64,000 nt of DNA from contig CM055095.1 of NCBI GenBank assembly GCA_029204225.1, positions 62,477,910 through 62,541,909 of the forward strand. The letters are read 5' to 3'. The stretch comes from Diphasiastrum complanatum. Lineage: Eukaryota > Streptophyta > Lycopodiopsida > Lycopodiales > Lycopodiaceae. The notes beneath the pieces were generated by a model that was given only the letters and a program-made list of their open reading frames with translations, did no database searches and was not told the DNA's origin. Below, one piece after another: positions 1-10,290 of the stretch. The position numbers were made by a program, and so were the translations under genes. The stretch's first letter is position 1, and every line of letters begins with the position of its first letter.

Positions 1-509
1 TCCAATAGGATTTAGAGGTGAAACCTTGTGAGTCCAATAGGAAATTGAGGTGTGCTTGAATATAGTCCAATAGAATTAAGAGGTGCATGGATCAATGGTC
101 CAATAGGATCAAGAGGTGACAAAGTATGGTCCAATCATAGTTAAGCATAGTGGTAGCTTGTGGATCTACTAGTATCATTGTACTCCTCATTTTGGATCTA
201 ATTGATTTGGTGATTTCATGGATTTTGTGAGTTATTGAATTTCTAGCTTTCTCTCTCTACCCGAGAGCTCATGATGTTTTTCTCTCTCTACCCGAGGAGA
301 GCAGCTTGTTTATACTTATAATACTTTTGAATACTTCCCACACGTGTGAGTGAGAGTTGGAAGTGATTGAATGCATGTAGTAGTGTGCTTTTGCCATAGA
401 ATCAAAGATAGATCTTGAATCTCAATCTAGTCTTGATCTTGGTGCATCTACACACCTTAGGAGATCACAAGTACATGTAGTGGACAATCCACACGTGTGA
501 AATTCAACA
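1..509 (+). mobile_element. LTR of copia family A, truncated by window start
   Basis: This is the 3' part of a plus-oriented LTR. It ends in CA at 509, directly before a primer-binding site. Between 1 and 140 the phrase GTCCAAT followed about 10 bases later by GAGGT recurs four times. At 247-300 the phrase CTCTCTACCCGAG occurs twice. The same two signatures recur in inverted orientation at 15983-16550 and 26740-27290, which defines one LTR family with three copies in the window. The palindrome CACACGTGTG occurs at 339-348 and 490-499. The LTR start lies outside the window. Confidence 0.7.
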
Positions 510-522
510 TGGTACCAGAGCC
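510..522 (+). other. Primer-binding site (initiator Met tRNA type), family A
   Basis: TGGTACCAGAGCC follows the LTR end directly. It differs by one base from the usual copia primer site TGGTATCAGAGCC. About 225 bases of untranslated leader (523-748) follow, and then the sequence changes abruptly to the LTR of element B, so element A is broken here. Confidence 0.75.
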
Positions 523-748
523 TACCTAAGGTTACCATGCATTTTGATCCATCTAAGTGAAAAAATTTCATCAATCTTGAGCTAGAAGTTGTCAAGGCCC
601 ATTTTCCTAGCTATCTTGTTCAATCTTGGATCAAAAGAGATCAAAAGGACATTGATTGGGTCTGACCTGGTACTGTACGGAATCAGGTGCTCAGACATGT
701 GTGAGGAACATCCAATTTCAGTTTGGAAGTTCTCTCTCATGCTTGATC

Positions 749-924
749 AATCTACTCAAACTTGCATTCTATCTTTCCCACACTTTCAAAAAGTGTTTAT
801 TCAAATGAAATTTAGAGTAATGAACTTTGAAAAGTCAACCTCTAAGTCTAAAACAAGTTTTGGCCTCAATATGCCAAATATGGAAATATTGCAAAATGTG
901 ATGAAACTAGTTGAATCTTTCACA
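749..924 (-). mobile_element. 3' LTR of element B, truncated to 176 bp
   Basis: This matches the last 175 bases or so of the other LTR (5907-6081) with a few substitutions and ends in the same ATCTTTCACA. Upstream of 749 the match stops, where the leader of element A abuts. Only about a quarter of the 650 bp LTR remains, so this junction looks like a deletion or a recombination point. Confidence 0.8.
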
Positions 925-934
925 CTCCCTCTTC
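925..934 (-). other. Polypurine tract of element B
   Basis: On the minus strand GAAGAGGGAG sits immediately before the TGTGAAAG start of the LTR, the standard place for second-strand priming. Confidence 0.8.
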
Positions 935-935
935 A

Positions 936-1480
936 ACTAGTTTTAGCATAGACTTTGATAATACTCCAAGTAAAGTCCTATGCTTTATGAACAAGTCTTT
1001 TCCCAATGCTTTGGTGAAGATATCAGCTACACATTCCCTTGAAGACACATGTTGAAGCTCCACCTCCTTTGCAATGACTCGCTCCCTCACAAAATGATAT
1101 TGTATCTCAATATGCTTGCTCCTAGCATGAAAGATAGGATTGGATGCCATTCTTTGGGCTGATTGATTGTCACAAAAGATGATTGGGCTCTCTGAAAAAT
1201 CCAGCAAGTGAAGATCCTTGATCATCCTCTTGATCCATACCATCTCCTTTGTGCAATGTGTACGAGCTTTGTACTCGGCCTCACTAGATGACAATGAGAT
1301 AGTGGCTTGTTTCTTTGACATCGATGATATAGCTCCATCACCTATGAAAATACAATAAGAACTAATGGATTTCCTATCCATTATATCTCCAGCATAGTCC
1401 GAATCTGAAAATCCAAAAAGATTAGGTGATGATCCCTCATACAATATGCCAAAATCTCGAGTTCCAATGATGTACCTCAA
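936..1480 (-). pseudogene. Copia RNase H domain (element B)
   Basis: C-terminal part of a copia polyprotein. The RNase H signatures are visible in order: FGFSDSDYAGD (first acidic residue), DRKSISSYCIF, SLSSSEAEYKA (catalytic Glu), IIFCDNQSA (Asp), HIEIQYHFVRE and VADIFTKALG. The frame is open for about 180 codons and reaches the polypurine tract. The upstream reverse transcriptase is absent. A single W-to-S type change occurs in the usual ISW motif (AISSMSKKQ). The same domain is present on the plus strand at 51420-51950, and a 60-base piece of it recurs at 62940-63000. Confidence 0.88.
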
Positions 1481-2480
1481 AACTCGCTTTCCTAGCTTCC
1501 AATGCTCCTAGCATAGTTTTTGCCAATAGAACTTTGATCCATCATAAGAATGATCTTCTTCCTAAGCATAGACCTTCTTTCAATGATAATGTAATGCTTA
1601 AAATAGAAACAACCATAATTGATATAGAGAATAGTGTCCACTTGGGATGCTTCACTATTTCTTACATCAATTTTACATGTAAAAATGTGACTAGAACATG
1701 AAGAATCAAATAGAATGTAAATGAAATGATTCTACCATGCTTCCAACTATGTACTCTCTGGAAAAATACAGAAAACAAACATTAAATGTGAGTGATCAAC
1801 TTTTGCTTGCATGTCTCCCCCTTCTTTGTCCTTTGTTGCCTTACATAAATGATGCAAATCCAGCACCACATGACTCCATAAACCAAGTAGTTTGCACTAG
1901 TCCATCTTCAAGATCTACTTGACACAAGAAAATGACCATGAATTCACCAAAAATTGACAATCTCCAAGTATCGGGACCAAGTAGCTCAACACTTGAGAAC
2001 TTAGCCATGGATGAGTGACATAATGAACCTCCAATAGCTTCATTTCCATCAGCAAAATCAGCCAAGAATGCTAGTACAAATCCAACATCAAAACAATGCT
2101 CACCAATGTAGCTAGTTTTGCCATATCTTGACAATTTGCACACATCCACATGAAATTGCTCAAACATGAGATAGAACAAGTAAAGTAAACTTGAACATCA
2201 CTTCCTTGTTGTTCCTTTGAACTTACTTTAGTCTTCAATATGCTGTAAAAACAGATCCATAACACCTTTGCCAATTATCTCTCCTTTGATGCTCTTGACT
2301 AGCTCCAAATTGCCAACTTCCCTTTTGACTAGTTGAAGCGCTTTGAGATCAACCTCTTGATCTTCAACTTGACCATCAAAGTCATTGAACAAACTTTGTT
2401 TTCCAGATCCATTACTTGACTTTACATCAAGATAACATCCATCCACTTGCATAGCTCCATGTACACAAGAAGATCTTCCA
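1481..2480. other. Unrelated segment replacing the RT domain of element B
   Basis: About 1 kb separates the first RT residues (ending near 2480) from RNase H (starting at 1480), and no RT motif is found in any frame. A minus-strand frame of 112 codons (1841-2179) and the in-frame extension of the integrase frame (2228-2480) have no recognisable domain. The segment could be captured DNA or RT decayed beyond recognition. Its length roughly matches the missing domain. Confidence 0.55.
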
Positions 2481-3412
2481 AAAGATGTTCTATTCTTCAT
2501 AAGAGATCGATACTCAAGATCCATTGGTTGGATCCACTCCTCTTCTTTCCTTGCTTGATCTACACTTTTAGGCTCATCCAAAGAGGTTAGGAAAGCAACA
2601 TAATTTCCAGAAACTACTTGCTTACCCTTTTGATCATATGTGAGCCTTGAAGGTACTTGTCTTTCTCTTGATGTTCTCCTTGGATTTTGACTTGATGAAG
2701 GTCCATCATCACCACCATCCAAAGTAGGATCCTTCTCATCAACATCAAGAATGTTAGAACCATCAATCATGCTTGAAGACACCTTTGGAATGTTTTCCTC
2801 ATCAAAAATGACATCTCTACCAGCAATCACTTTGTTAGTAGAAGGAATGTAAACCTTGTAGGCTTTACTCACCTCACTATATCCAACAAAAATACATCTT
2901 CTTGAAGATGGATCCTCCTTGGTCCTATCATCAAGAGTAATGTTGACATAGCATGTGCATCCAAAGGTTCTTAGAAAGTTGACACTCGGCCTCCTCTTGA
3001 ATAGCATTTCAAAAGGTGTCCTTCCATCCAAAATAGCACTCGGCCACCTATTGCACAAGAAATTGGCACACAACAAAGCTTGATCCCAAAATGGTTTGTC
3101 AAGATTAGCACTTAACCTCATAGCTTTAGCACTTTCACATAAAGTCCTATTCTTCCTTTCAGCCACTCCATTTTGTTGTGGAGTCCTTGATGTTGTATAC
3201 TCCCTCTTGATCCCATGCTCATCACAAAAGGCCTTGAACTTGTTAGATATGTACTCACCACCATTGTCACCTCTCAAGCACTTGATCTTTGTGGAGAATT
3301 GGTCCTCCCTTGCATTCTTGAACTTGACAAATACATCATACACTTCATCCTTGCTCTTTAGTAGATAGATCCAACAAAATCTACTAAAATCATCAATGAA
3401 TGTTACATACAT
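2228..3412 (-). pseudogene. Copia integrase core and C-terminus (element B)
   Basis: The frame begins inside the integrase core (VTFIDDFSRFCWIYLLKSKD). The second catalytic Asp is in CLRGDNGGEYIS and the Glu region is in TPQQNGVAERKNRTL. The C-terminal part includes FWDQALLCANFLCNR, RTFGCTCYV, FVGYSEVSKAYKVY and GRDVIFDEENIP. The last recognisable part is the linker and start of the RVT_2 domain (EEEWIQPMDLEYRSLMKN), after which homology stops. The integrase N-terminal HHCC zinc part is in the adjacent frame at 3512-3937, so the polyprotein is split by a disruption near 3412-3512. Confidence 0.88.
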
Positions 3413-3511
3413 CTTAGCTCCACTATTGCTAATTGTAGTAAATCCATGAATATCCGAATATACATGTTGAAAAGGCTTTGTAGATCTAGAAATAGATCTA
3501 ATATAAGGTAG

Positions 3512-3937
3512 TTAATGTGACTTAGACAAAGCACAAGACTCACAAACATGCTTGTCATTACTTAAGGAACTTGGAAGACCAATCACAACCTTCTTCCTTG
3601 CCATTACCTCCAATGACTTGAAGTTGAGGTGTCCCATCCTTTTGTGCCAAACTTCTTGAATAGAAATTTGCTCCCTTGCAACACATCCAACTTGGTTAGC
3701 AATAACACAAGCATCAAGTTTGAACAACTTCCCTTGCCTTTTACCTTTTCCAATCAAGACATCCTTCCTTTTTATCAAACAAGCATCTCCATCAAACTCC
3801 ACCTTGAGGACCTTACTTAGCATTTGACTCACACTAAGCAAATTCTTGGTAATAGATGAAATAAACAAGACATCCTCCAAATGAACATTCCTATTTGTAG
3901 AGAGAGAAATAGGAATTGTGCCAACACTCACCATCAT
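3512..3937 (-). pseudogene. Copia protease tail and GAG-pre-integrase domain (element B)
   Basis: The minus-strand frame carries the end of the retroviral-type protease region (DVLFISSITKNLLSVSQM) and the pre-integrase zinc-binding segment. The HHCC residues are visible in VWHKRMGHLNFKSLE and HVCESCALSKSH. It overlaps the preceding gag/protease frame (3891-4604), which indicates a frameshift between protease core and pre-integrase. Confidence 0.85.
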
Positions 3938-4604
3938 TGGCCGTGTAGATCACCCTCTTGTCATCTCCATATGCCAACAAAGAAGTGAAGTACTCTTTGT
4001 GAAAGGTCATGTGTGAACTTGCTCCACTATCAATCCACCAAGGATCTAGATCTCCATCATTAGCAAGCATACATGAAGACATCACAAAAGCATCATCATT
4101 TGCATCTTGCACATCCAAACCATCCTCATCAAGAGTAAGATTACCTTGCTTGTCTCCTTGATCTCTCTTCTTCTTGTAGCACTCACTTGAAAAGTGTCCT
4201 TTGATGCCACAATAGAAGCACTTGAGCTTTGATCTATCCTTCTTTTTGCCACTTGAAGAAGCATCCACTTGATCTTGCCCTTTAGACCACTTGCTTTTGG
4301 TTTTGCCCTTAAATTTGCCCTTTGTGAACATAGCATCCTCTTGAAGTGTCGATGTAGATCCACCTCTTGCTTGAAGCCTATATTCCTCATTGATCAAGAT
4401 CTCTTGAAGATCCATCAGACTTGGCAAAGTCTTTTGAATAGCAATACTTTGAACAATGTTAGCATGAGCATCCAACAAGCCATTAAGAATCACTTGAATA
4501 AGCTCTCCTTCATTAATGCTTTCATCTATGCAAGCTAACTCATCATTCAATGCTTTCATTCTCAAAACAAAAGTACTTGGACTTTCTTCTTCTTTTGAAA
4601 ACAA
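3891..4604 (-). pseudogene. Copia gag C-terminus, CCHC knuckle and protease active site (element B)
   Basis: Contains the UBN2-type gag segment (LRMKALNDELACIDES), a classical zinc knuckle CFYCGIKGHFSSEC (CX2CX4HX4C), and the protease active site in WWIDSGASSHMT. A lysine-rich linker precedes the knuckle, as usual in copia nucleocapsids. The first gag part is in another frame (4562-4942), so one frameshift separates them. Confidence 0.88.
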
Positions 4605-4942
4605 GAAAAGATTTGCCTTCTTAGAGTCAACACTCTAGAAGTAGACTTGGATTCATAAAGCTTCTTCAATGAATTCCAAGCTTCCAAAGATGATGTGCAC
4701 TTACCAACTTCCTTGAGAAGTTCATTGGTAACATTCATCTTTATCATGTGTAGAGCCTTCTTGGCCCTCTTGTCATACCTCAATTGATCTTGTTGTGTTG
4801 CTGGTCTCTCCTCCAGACCTACAACAATATCCAAAACATCATTCATCTCAAGAAGTGACTCCATCCTCACTTTCCATAATGAATAGTTACTTGAGGTAAG
4901 CCTACCATTGGCTTCCAACATTACTCCAATTGAGGTTGCCAT
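4562..4942 (-). pseudogene. Copia gag N-terminus (element B)
   Basis: Starts with Met at 4942 and has the gag N-terminal pattern (LTSSNYSLWKVRMESLL, then SLEAWNSLKKLYES) of the DUF4219/UBN2 families. This start lies about 480 bases downstream of the primer site, a normal leader length. The frame ends in a lysine run (KKKKKVQ), where a slip in an A/T homopolymer has shifted the frame relative to the next gag segment. Confidence 0.85.
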
Positions 4943-5419
4943 GTAGCAATGACCTGATCTTCTCTTTCAACCTGTTTCAATGCACAAAGCACTCTTTTGA
5001 ACAACAACAAATGCTTTCAAAAGAAATCACCAAGATTTGAAACTATCGCACAAATTCTCTTCTAGCACTTATCCAAGCAAATCAACACATAGAATCATGG
5101 AATCTTGATGAACCTATGATCTATCCTCAATCTAATGACTTTTGCCACTTCCTAAGATTGAAAATTTGATATGCAATCTATAAGCCACCACTTAGGCTGA
5201 ACCAATGATCCAAAAATCGGCCAAATCCAGCATGTGAATTCAAAAAACGGAATTGAACAAGTATATTGAACTATTTAGTGTTTTGATCTACAAAAGATCC
5301 AATCTACAAAAGCAAAAAATCCGATTTTGGTGTAGAATCCTCTCTAGCATGCTCTAGACTTGATATCTTCACCAAATCATTGATAGATCTGATTTTCTCT
5401 TTCATAACCTGAAACACAA

Positions 5420-5431
5420 GCTCTGATACCA
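5420..5431 (-). other. Primer-binding site of element B
   Basis: The minus strand reads TGGTATCAGAGC directly after the LTR end. It is complementary to the 3' end of initiator Met tRNA, the usual copia primer. Confidence 0.9.
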
Positions 5432-6081
5432 TGTGAAAGATTTCAGATCCTTAAGATCCAATCTACTTAAATGATCTTTGGTTAGAAAGAGAAATACACT
5501 ACCAATTTCACCAATGTAGAAAAATCAGCATCTACACACAATTTGAGATGCAAACACTAATAGAACTTGATCAAACTTGAATGAAATGATTATGTACTGT
5601 TGCTATCCGTACAAAACCAGCAAGCTACTGTATTTCACACGTGTGGATCCAAAAATAGCAAATATAGATCATTCTACACATAGAATTGCAAGCAATCACC
5701 AAGATAGTGCACCAATGGATAGTAGAACCCAAGAGAACCATGTATAAGCATGAAATGAGATAGAGAAGAGAGAAGATGACTCTCTCCACGAGTTACATCC
5801 TTTTATAGCAGGTCCAAACCCTATTTGGCCACTTGGCTTTCCCACCAAAATGCTAACCCTACCAATTTTGCGTCTAGATTCAATGTACCCAACTTATTCA
5901 AATTGAATCTACTCAAACTCGCCTTCTATCTTTCCCACACTTTCAAAAAGTGTTTATTCAAATGAAATTTAGAGTAATGAACTTTGAAAAGTCAACCTCT
6001 AAGTCTAAAACAAGTTTTGGCCTCAATATGCCAAATATGAAAATATTGCAAAATGTGATGAAACTAGTTGAATCTTTCACA
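5432..6081 (-). mobile_element. 5' LTR of element B (650 bp, complete)
   Basis: In plus orientation it begins TGTGAAAGAT and ends ATCTTTCACA, a perfect 10-base terminal inverted repeat. Its left end touches the primer site. Its right end (6081) interrupts the RT frame of element C, so B inserted into C. The palindrome CACACGTGTG (5636-5645) lies in the LTR. A partial copy of this LTR is at 46175-46480. Confidence 0.88.
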
Positions 6082-6705
6082 TATTTCACCTAGATCTTTG
6101 ATAGAAAATTCTAAATCAAGTGCAATCTTAATTTCTTCTATCTTACTCTCATCATTCCCAGTAATCAGAATATCATCTACATATATTGCTAAAATGACTA
6201 TCGTGCCACATTCATGAATGATGTATGTGCTGCTATTCGCATTGCAAGGTTGCATCCCGGTCATTTTTGTCTTTTTGTCAAACTTTTTGTGCCATTCACG
6301 GCAACCCTGCTTAATCCCATAAATTGCTTTATGCAGAAGGCACACCAAAGTGTCTCCTTCTCTGAACTCCACATCACGTGAAACAAGTATCTTCTTTGTT
6401 TCGGGAATGTATACACGATAGGCTTTCTGGTTGCTAGGATATCCTACAAACATACCTTTTTTAGCACGAGGATCGCTGCCAGCACTAGTGTTGATCACGA
6501 AACATAAACATCCAAACGTTCTTAAATGCGTCAAATCTGGTGCATGTCCTATCCACAACTTTCTTGGTGTCATCCAATTTAGTTTCTCAGCTGGAGATCT
6601 GTTGTATAGATAACCTGCACAAGTAACGGCTTCTGCCCAAAATTTTTTTGGGAGAGATTTCTCATATAGCAAACATCTGACTATGTTCAAAAGTGTTATG
6701 TTCAA
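6082..6705 (-). pseudogene. Copia element C: integrase C-terminus fused to RT fragment
   Basis: The frame runs from the integrase end (FWAEAVTCAGYLYNRSP, LRTFGCLCFV, KGMFVGYPSNQKAYRVY, VSRDVEF) straight into an RT piece (LVCLLHKAIYGIKQ, then the active-site motif in AIYVDDILITGND and EFSIKDLGEI). The linker and the RT fingers are missing at the join (near 6340-6360), an internal deletion that kept the frame. The rest of the RT is cut off by the LTR of element B at 6081. Confidence 0.87.
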
Positions 6706-7293
6706 CCTTTCACTTACCCCATTTTGTTGAGGATTGTGAGGAGAAGTGAACTCCCTTCAAGTTCCCTCTTCTTTGCAAACATTGTTGAATAAATGACTCA
6801 CGAACTCCCCTCCATTGTCAGATTAGAGCCCTGGGACCTCTTTTCTTTGCTGCTTTGCATTGTGATACATAGTCTATGAAGCACATTAATGCCTCCACTT
6901 TCTCTCTCATGCAACGAATATGTGTGTAGCGAGAGTAATCATCTGTAAACGTAATAAAATATCTAGCTCCTCTAAGTGACTTTACTTCAATTGGACCACA
7001 GACGTCACTGTGCATTAGATCAAGCGAACCCTCTGCTCGCTTCAATGCTTGCTTTGGGTAAGGCTTATTTGTCATTTTGCCTTTCAAGCAAATATTGCAA
7101 TTGCGACATAGCTCCTACTATGGATTTTGCAGTTTTTAATGAGTCCACCCTCAGAGAGTCGCTCTAGTTTCTGAAATGAAAAGGGCCCCATCGGTTTGTG
7201 CCATGGTTCATCAGCATCAACTTCCTTTGCAATCAGTGCTTGTTCTGATGCTTCCTTTGAACTAAAACAGTTCATTCTGAATAGATTCCCTAC
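6706..7293 (-). pseudogene. Copia element C: pre-integrase and integrase core
   Basis: Two overlapping frames (7084-7275 and 6818-7087) carry the pre-integrase His/Cys region (EPWHKPMG) and the integrase core start (SLDLMHSDVCGPIEVKSL with the first catalytic Asp, then YFITFTDDYSRYTHI). Frame changes occur around 7085 and 6710-6818. In the second gap the RSDNGGEF-type segment can be recognised only in pieces. The element is a decayed copia with a reasonable domain order. Confidence 0.8.
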
Positions 7294-8622
7294 TCAATAT
7301 CCTGTGGCTATAGTCTCATCTTGATAGACCAGCCCACACTTGTTCTCTTCAAACACCACTCGCACTCCCAGCTTTGTGATCTTACTGACTGACAGAAGAT
7401 TTCTTCCAATATGTGGAACAAAGTATACATTCTGCAGTACTCGTTTTTGATTGGGTGAGAATTGGATGTTAATATCCCCACTTCCAATTGCTGAGACATA
7501 GGTGTTGTTTCCCATAAAGATTTGAATAGGAGTAATCAATTCCTTCATTTTGATAAACAAGCTGAGATCATGTGTCATATGTGACGTAGCACCTGAGTCC
7601 ATGAACCAATCCTTGTTTGACTCCACCCCACTAATAATGTCTTTCTCATCACTGCTAGAAGTTATGATTTCTCTTCTATCCCTTCGTGGATTTGATGTAA
7701 CCTTGCTTCGAGCCATGAGAGAGCACTCATCTTCCATCATTAGTGCTTCTTCAGTTACTTCTAGCTCCTCAGCATTAGCAATATTGGCCAGTTCGTTTAT
7801 GTGCAGACCCTTCATACCTTTCAGTTGTTCCTTCAATGGGCATTCTTTAAGGAGATGGTCAAGACTGTCGCATAGGTAGCAACGTCTTTCCTTCTTCTTG
7901 AAGTCCTTCTTAAGCTTCTGCGAGCTCTTGAACTCGTTCTTTCCTTTGCTATGGCTACCCCTCATGAGAAGTGCAAGTTCTTGCCCTCCTTGAGGTCGAA
8001 TCTTACTCCTTCTCAGATCCGCTTCAAGCACCCTTCGAGTGGCAATGGATAACGTCAATTCATTTTCTCGTTCATCAGCATACTGCCCATCAATAGAAAC
8101 AATGAGGGATTCAAAGAAAAATTGGTAGCCCTGCCAAGAACATGCAGGGTAGCTGTTTTCTTCGATCTGAAATCCGATGGCTGCAAGATTTCGTGCTGTC
8201 TGTCGAAAGCGATCAGCATAAGCACCGGCGGTCTCTCCTTCTCCCATCTGCATGTTTGGTAGCTCACGCTGCAGGATGATTCTTGAGCCCAATCCAGTTC
8301 CATGGTAGAGGCGCTTTAGATGCTCCCAAACACCATCTGGAGTACTCAGCTCCTGCACTTGCGCTCCTACAAGGCTATTGACTGACAAGCACACCATGGT
8401 ATAAGCTTGCGTGGAACGCTCCTTGAACACTGATAGTTGTTCACGGAATTCTGGCGTGGGTTCTCCAATCGGTTCCTTCTCAGTTCCAACGTCGACGAGC
8501 TCCCATAATCCACACTCTTGAAAAAGAATCTTCATTCTCCAAGTCCAATCACCATAGTTGTCTCCATCCAACCTCTTCACACTACGAGGATCAAACATGA
8601 ACTGGACTCCTTTCTCTGCCAT
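7294..8622 (-). CDS. Copia element C: gag-protease, long open frame
   Basis: An uninterrupted frame of about 440 codons from Met at 8622. An upstream in-frame Met at 8655 is less likely because the MAEK start gives the usual copia gag beginning. Domains: gag core (LDGDNYGDWTWRMKILF, GVWEHLKRLYHG, ETAGAYADRFRQTARNL), a basic linker, zinc knuckle CYLCDSLDHLLKEC (CX2CX4HX4C), protease active site WFMDSGATSHMT, then protease tail (NVYFVPHIGRNLLSVS). This is the best-preserved retroelement frame in the window. The pol part that follows is broken, so the product would be gag-protease only. Confidence 0.85.
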   Translation of the reverse strand: MAEKGVQFMFDPRSVKRLDGDNYGDWTWRMKILFQECGLWELVDVGTEKEPIGEPTPEFREQLSVFKERSTQAYTMVCLSVNSLVGAQVQELSTPDGVWEHLKRLYHGTGLGSRIILQRELPNMQMGEGETAGAYADRFRQTARNLAAIGFQIEENSYPACSWQGYQFFFESLIVSIDGQYADERENELTLSIATRRVLEADLRRSKIRPQGGQELALLMRGSHSKGKNEFKSSQKLKKDFKKKERRCYLCDSLDHLLKECPLKEQLKGMKGLHINELANIANAEELEVTEEALMMEDECSLMARSKVTSNPRRDRREIITSSSDEKDIISGVESNKDWFMDSGATSHMTHDLSLFIKMKELITPIQIFMGNNTYVSAIGSGDINIQFSPNQKRVLQNVYFVPHIGRNLLSVSKITKLGVRVVFEENKCGLVYQDETIATGY

Positions 8623-8655
8623 GCTTTCTATAATATTGATTTCCAGATAGAACAC

Positions 8656-9889
8656 GTATGATTAAGTCTCTACAATTACAGAGTGCGCTAGTGTTGTGGG
8701 CCCATAACCTTTTATAATAAAGATCAAGAAACACTTGCAGAATTCAAAATCAGAGCACGCACATCTAAGATCTAATACTCATGCAAAGTTCATGAGTGTG
8801 CTAAGTTGCACAAGAAAAACTTTATTATGTAAGATCAAATCAACATGCCATCAAATGGCTACAGAAGATGAAGTAATCCTTATCAAGCTGGATTAAAGGA
8901 AGTAGAACTTAATCAACGTCGTTACATCTGTCTCGCTATTACTTCCTTATATCCTATTCTTTACTTGGGAAACGTTTCCGTCCCTATCTGTAGCAAAGCT
9001 TATACCTGCCAAAAACTAAGGATATGTGACCGTTAACTACCAGTCATTTAGAACTAGCAGGATTTCCGTCATCAACGCTTCGCATGACTAGAGCTGCTGT
9101 CGTCATCAGCTGATTCTTCAACCGTCTTATCATTTTCAGCTGACCCTGGTGTATCGATCGTTTTTCCACCGGTCTGAGAATATTGCAGCGTTCTCATATT
9201 AACACCTACAGCTAATGGCTGTTCCTGCAGCCTGGATAAGGCTATGCAGTAGCTCTACGTCAACCACCGCTCCAACGAAGCCAGGGTCTACCATTTTTAT
9301 TACGCTAAATCTCTACGCCTCCTCCATCAGTAGCAACAACAGGTAAACTATTACTCCTGAATGCTCTAAGAACATTAGATCCGTATGTGAGAATATGCAG
9401 AAGAAAAGAAGAACTCCTAAAGTGCAGCAAGTCAGATCAAGCGCCAGGTACCAAAGCACTCCCTGCTTGCAGCGGTATAATCTATGGGAAAAGAATCGGC
9501 AGATGAGATGTTGGGCATGCAGCAAGGCACTGCATGAAGTAACACGAGCAAGGAAAATGATAAAAGTAGGCTGCTCAATCGATTCCACAACAAAATTCCT
9601 AAAAAAAATTTCTCTGCAGAAGAATTAGAAATGGAAGTGTTGCAAGTAAATTATGAATGAGCAAGCAGCAAAGAGGAATTGGGCAGCGTGGGCGTTCTGT
9701 GTGGGTTACACTGTACAGCAAAGGAGAGACATGGCATGCTATAGAATCCGCAAAGCCATCACTCTCTTGCAGCAGCGATGGATAGAAAAATCTCTTAGAG
9801 CAGGCAAGGGTGGCGCAATCTTTATTTTGAGTAATCACATTTTAGTAAATAGCCCATAATAATCATGATTAGCTTGTAAAGTATTTTAG
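8656..9889. other. Leader/flank of element C and unassigned DNA
   Basis: Upstream (in element orientation) of the gag start. No clear primer site or LTR boundary could be placed. Small frames at 9313-9859 show no domain. Part of this may be the decayed 5' LTR of element C. Confidence 0.4.
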
Positions 9890-10290
9890 TATTGAAGAAT
9901 ATTCAAGATCGGTATTCACGATCAACATTCACGATCTGTATTTCGAAAATTCAAAATTCACAATATGCATGACTAGAATTCTCAATATTCATGATCATTA
10001 TCTCATAGTATTAGTTTCTCAATATTCGTAATTTCACATCAGTATTTATAATTAATATCTACAATGTTCACGATTACTATTCACAATATTCACGATCACT
10101 ATTCACAATTTTTTCAATATTCACGATCAGTATCTCATAATATATTCACAATGTTCATGATCATTATTCACAATCACTATTCACTATCACTATTCACAAT
10201 TTTTTCAATATTCACTATCACTATTCACAACATTTACGATCAAAATCTCAAAATATCCATTTTTCAGTATTCTCAATTTCAAATCTAAGT
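9890..10290. repeat. Degenerate AT-rich tandem array built on ATTCACGATCA/ATTCACAAT
   Basis: About 400 bases in which words such as TATTCACGATCA, TATTCACAAT and AATATTCA recur every 10-15 bases with heavy divergence. A longer unit (CAATTTTTTCAATATTCAC) occurs twice at about 100-base distance. This indicates at least two levels of amplification. Confidence 0.75.

Larger units (their letters stand above)
749..6081 (-). mobile_element. Ty1/copia element B, minus strand, RT deleted
   Basis: Read on the minus strand the order is 5' LTR (6081-5432), primer site, gag, CCHC knuckle, protease, pre-integrase, integrase, a non-homologous segment where reverse transcriptase belongs, RNase H, polypurine tract and a truncated 3' LTR (924-749). 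The order protease-integrase-RT-RNase H is diagnostic for copia. The frames are broken by several shifts and the RT core is missing, so the copy cannot move by itself. Related copies lie at 33250-34582 and 50990-51950, and a lone LTR fragment lies at 46175-46480. Confidence 0.88.
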
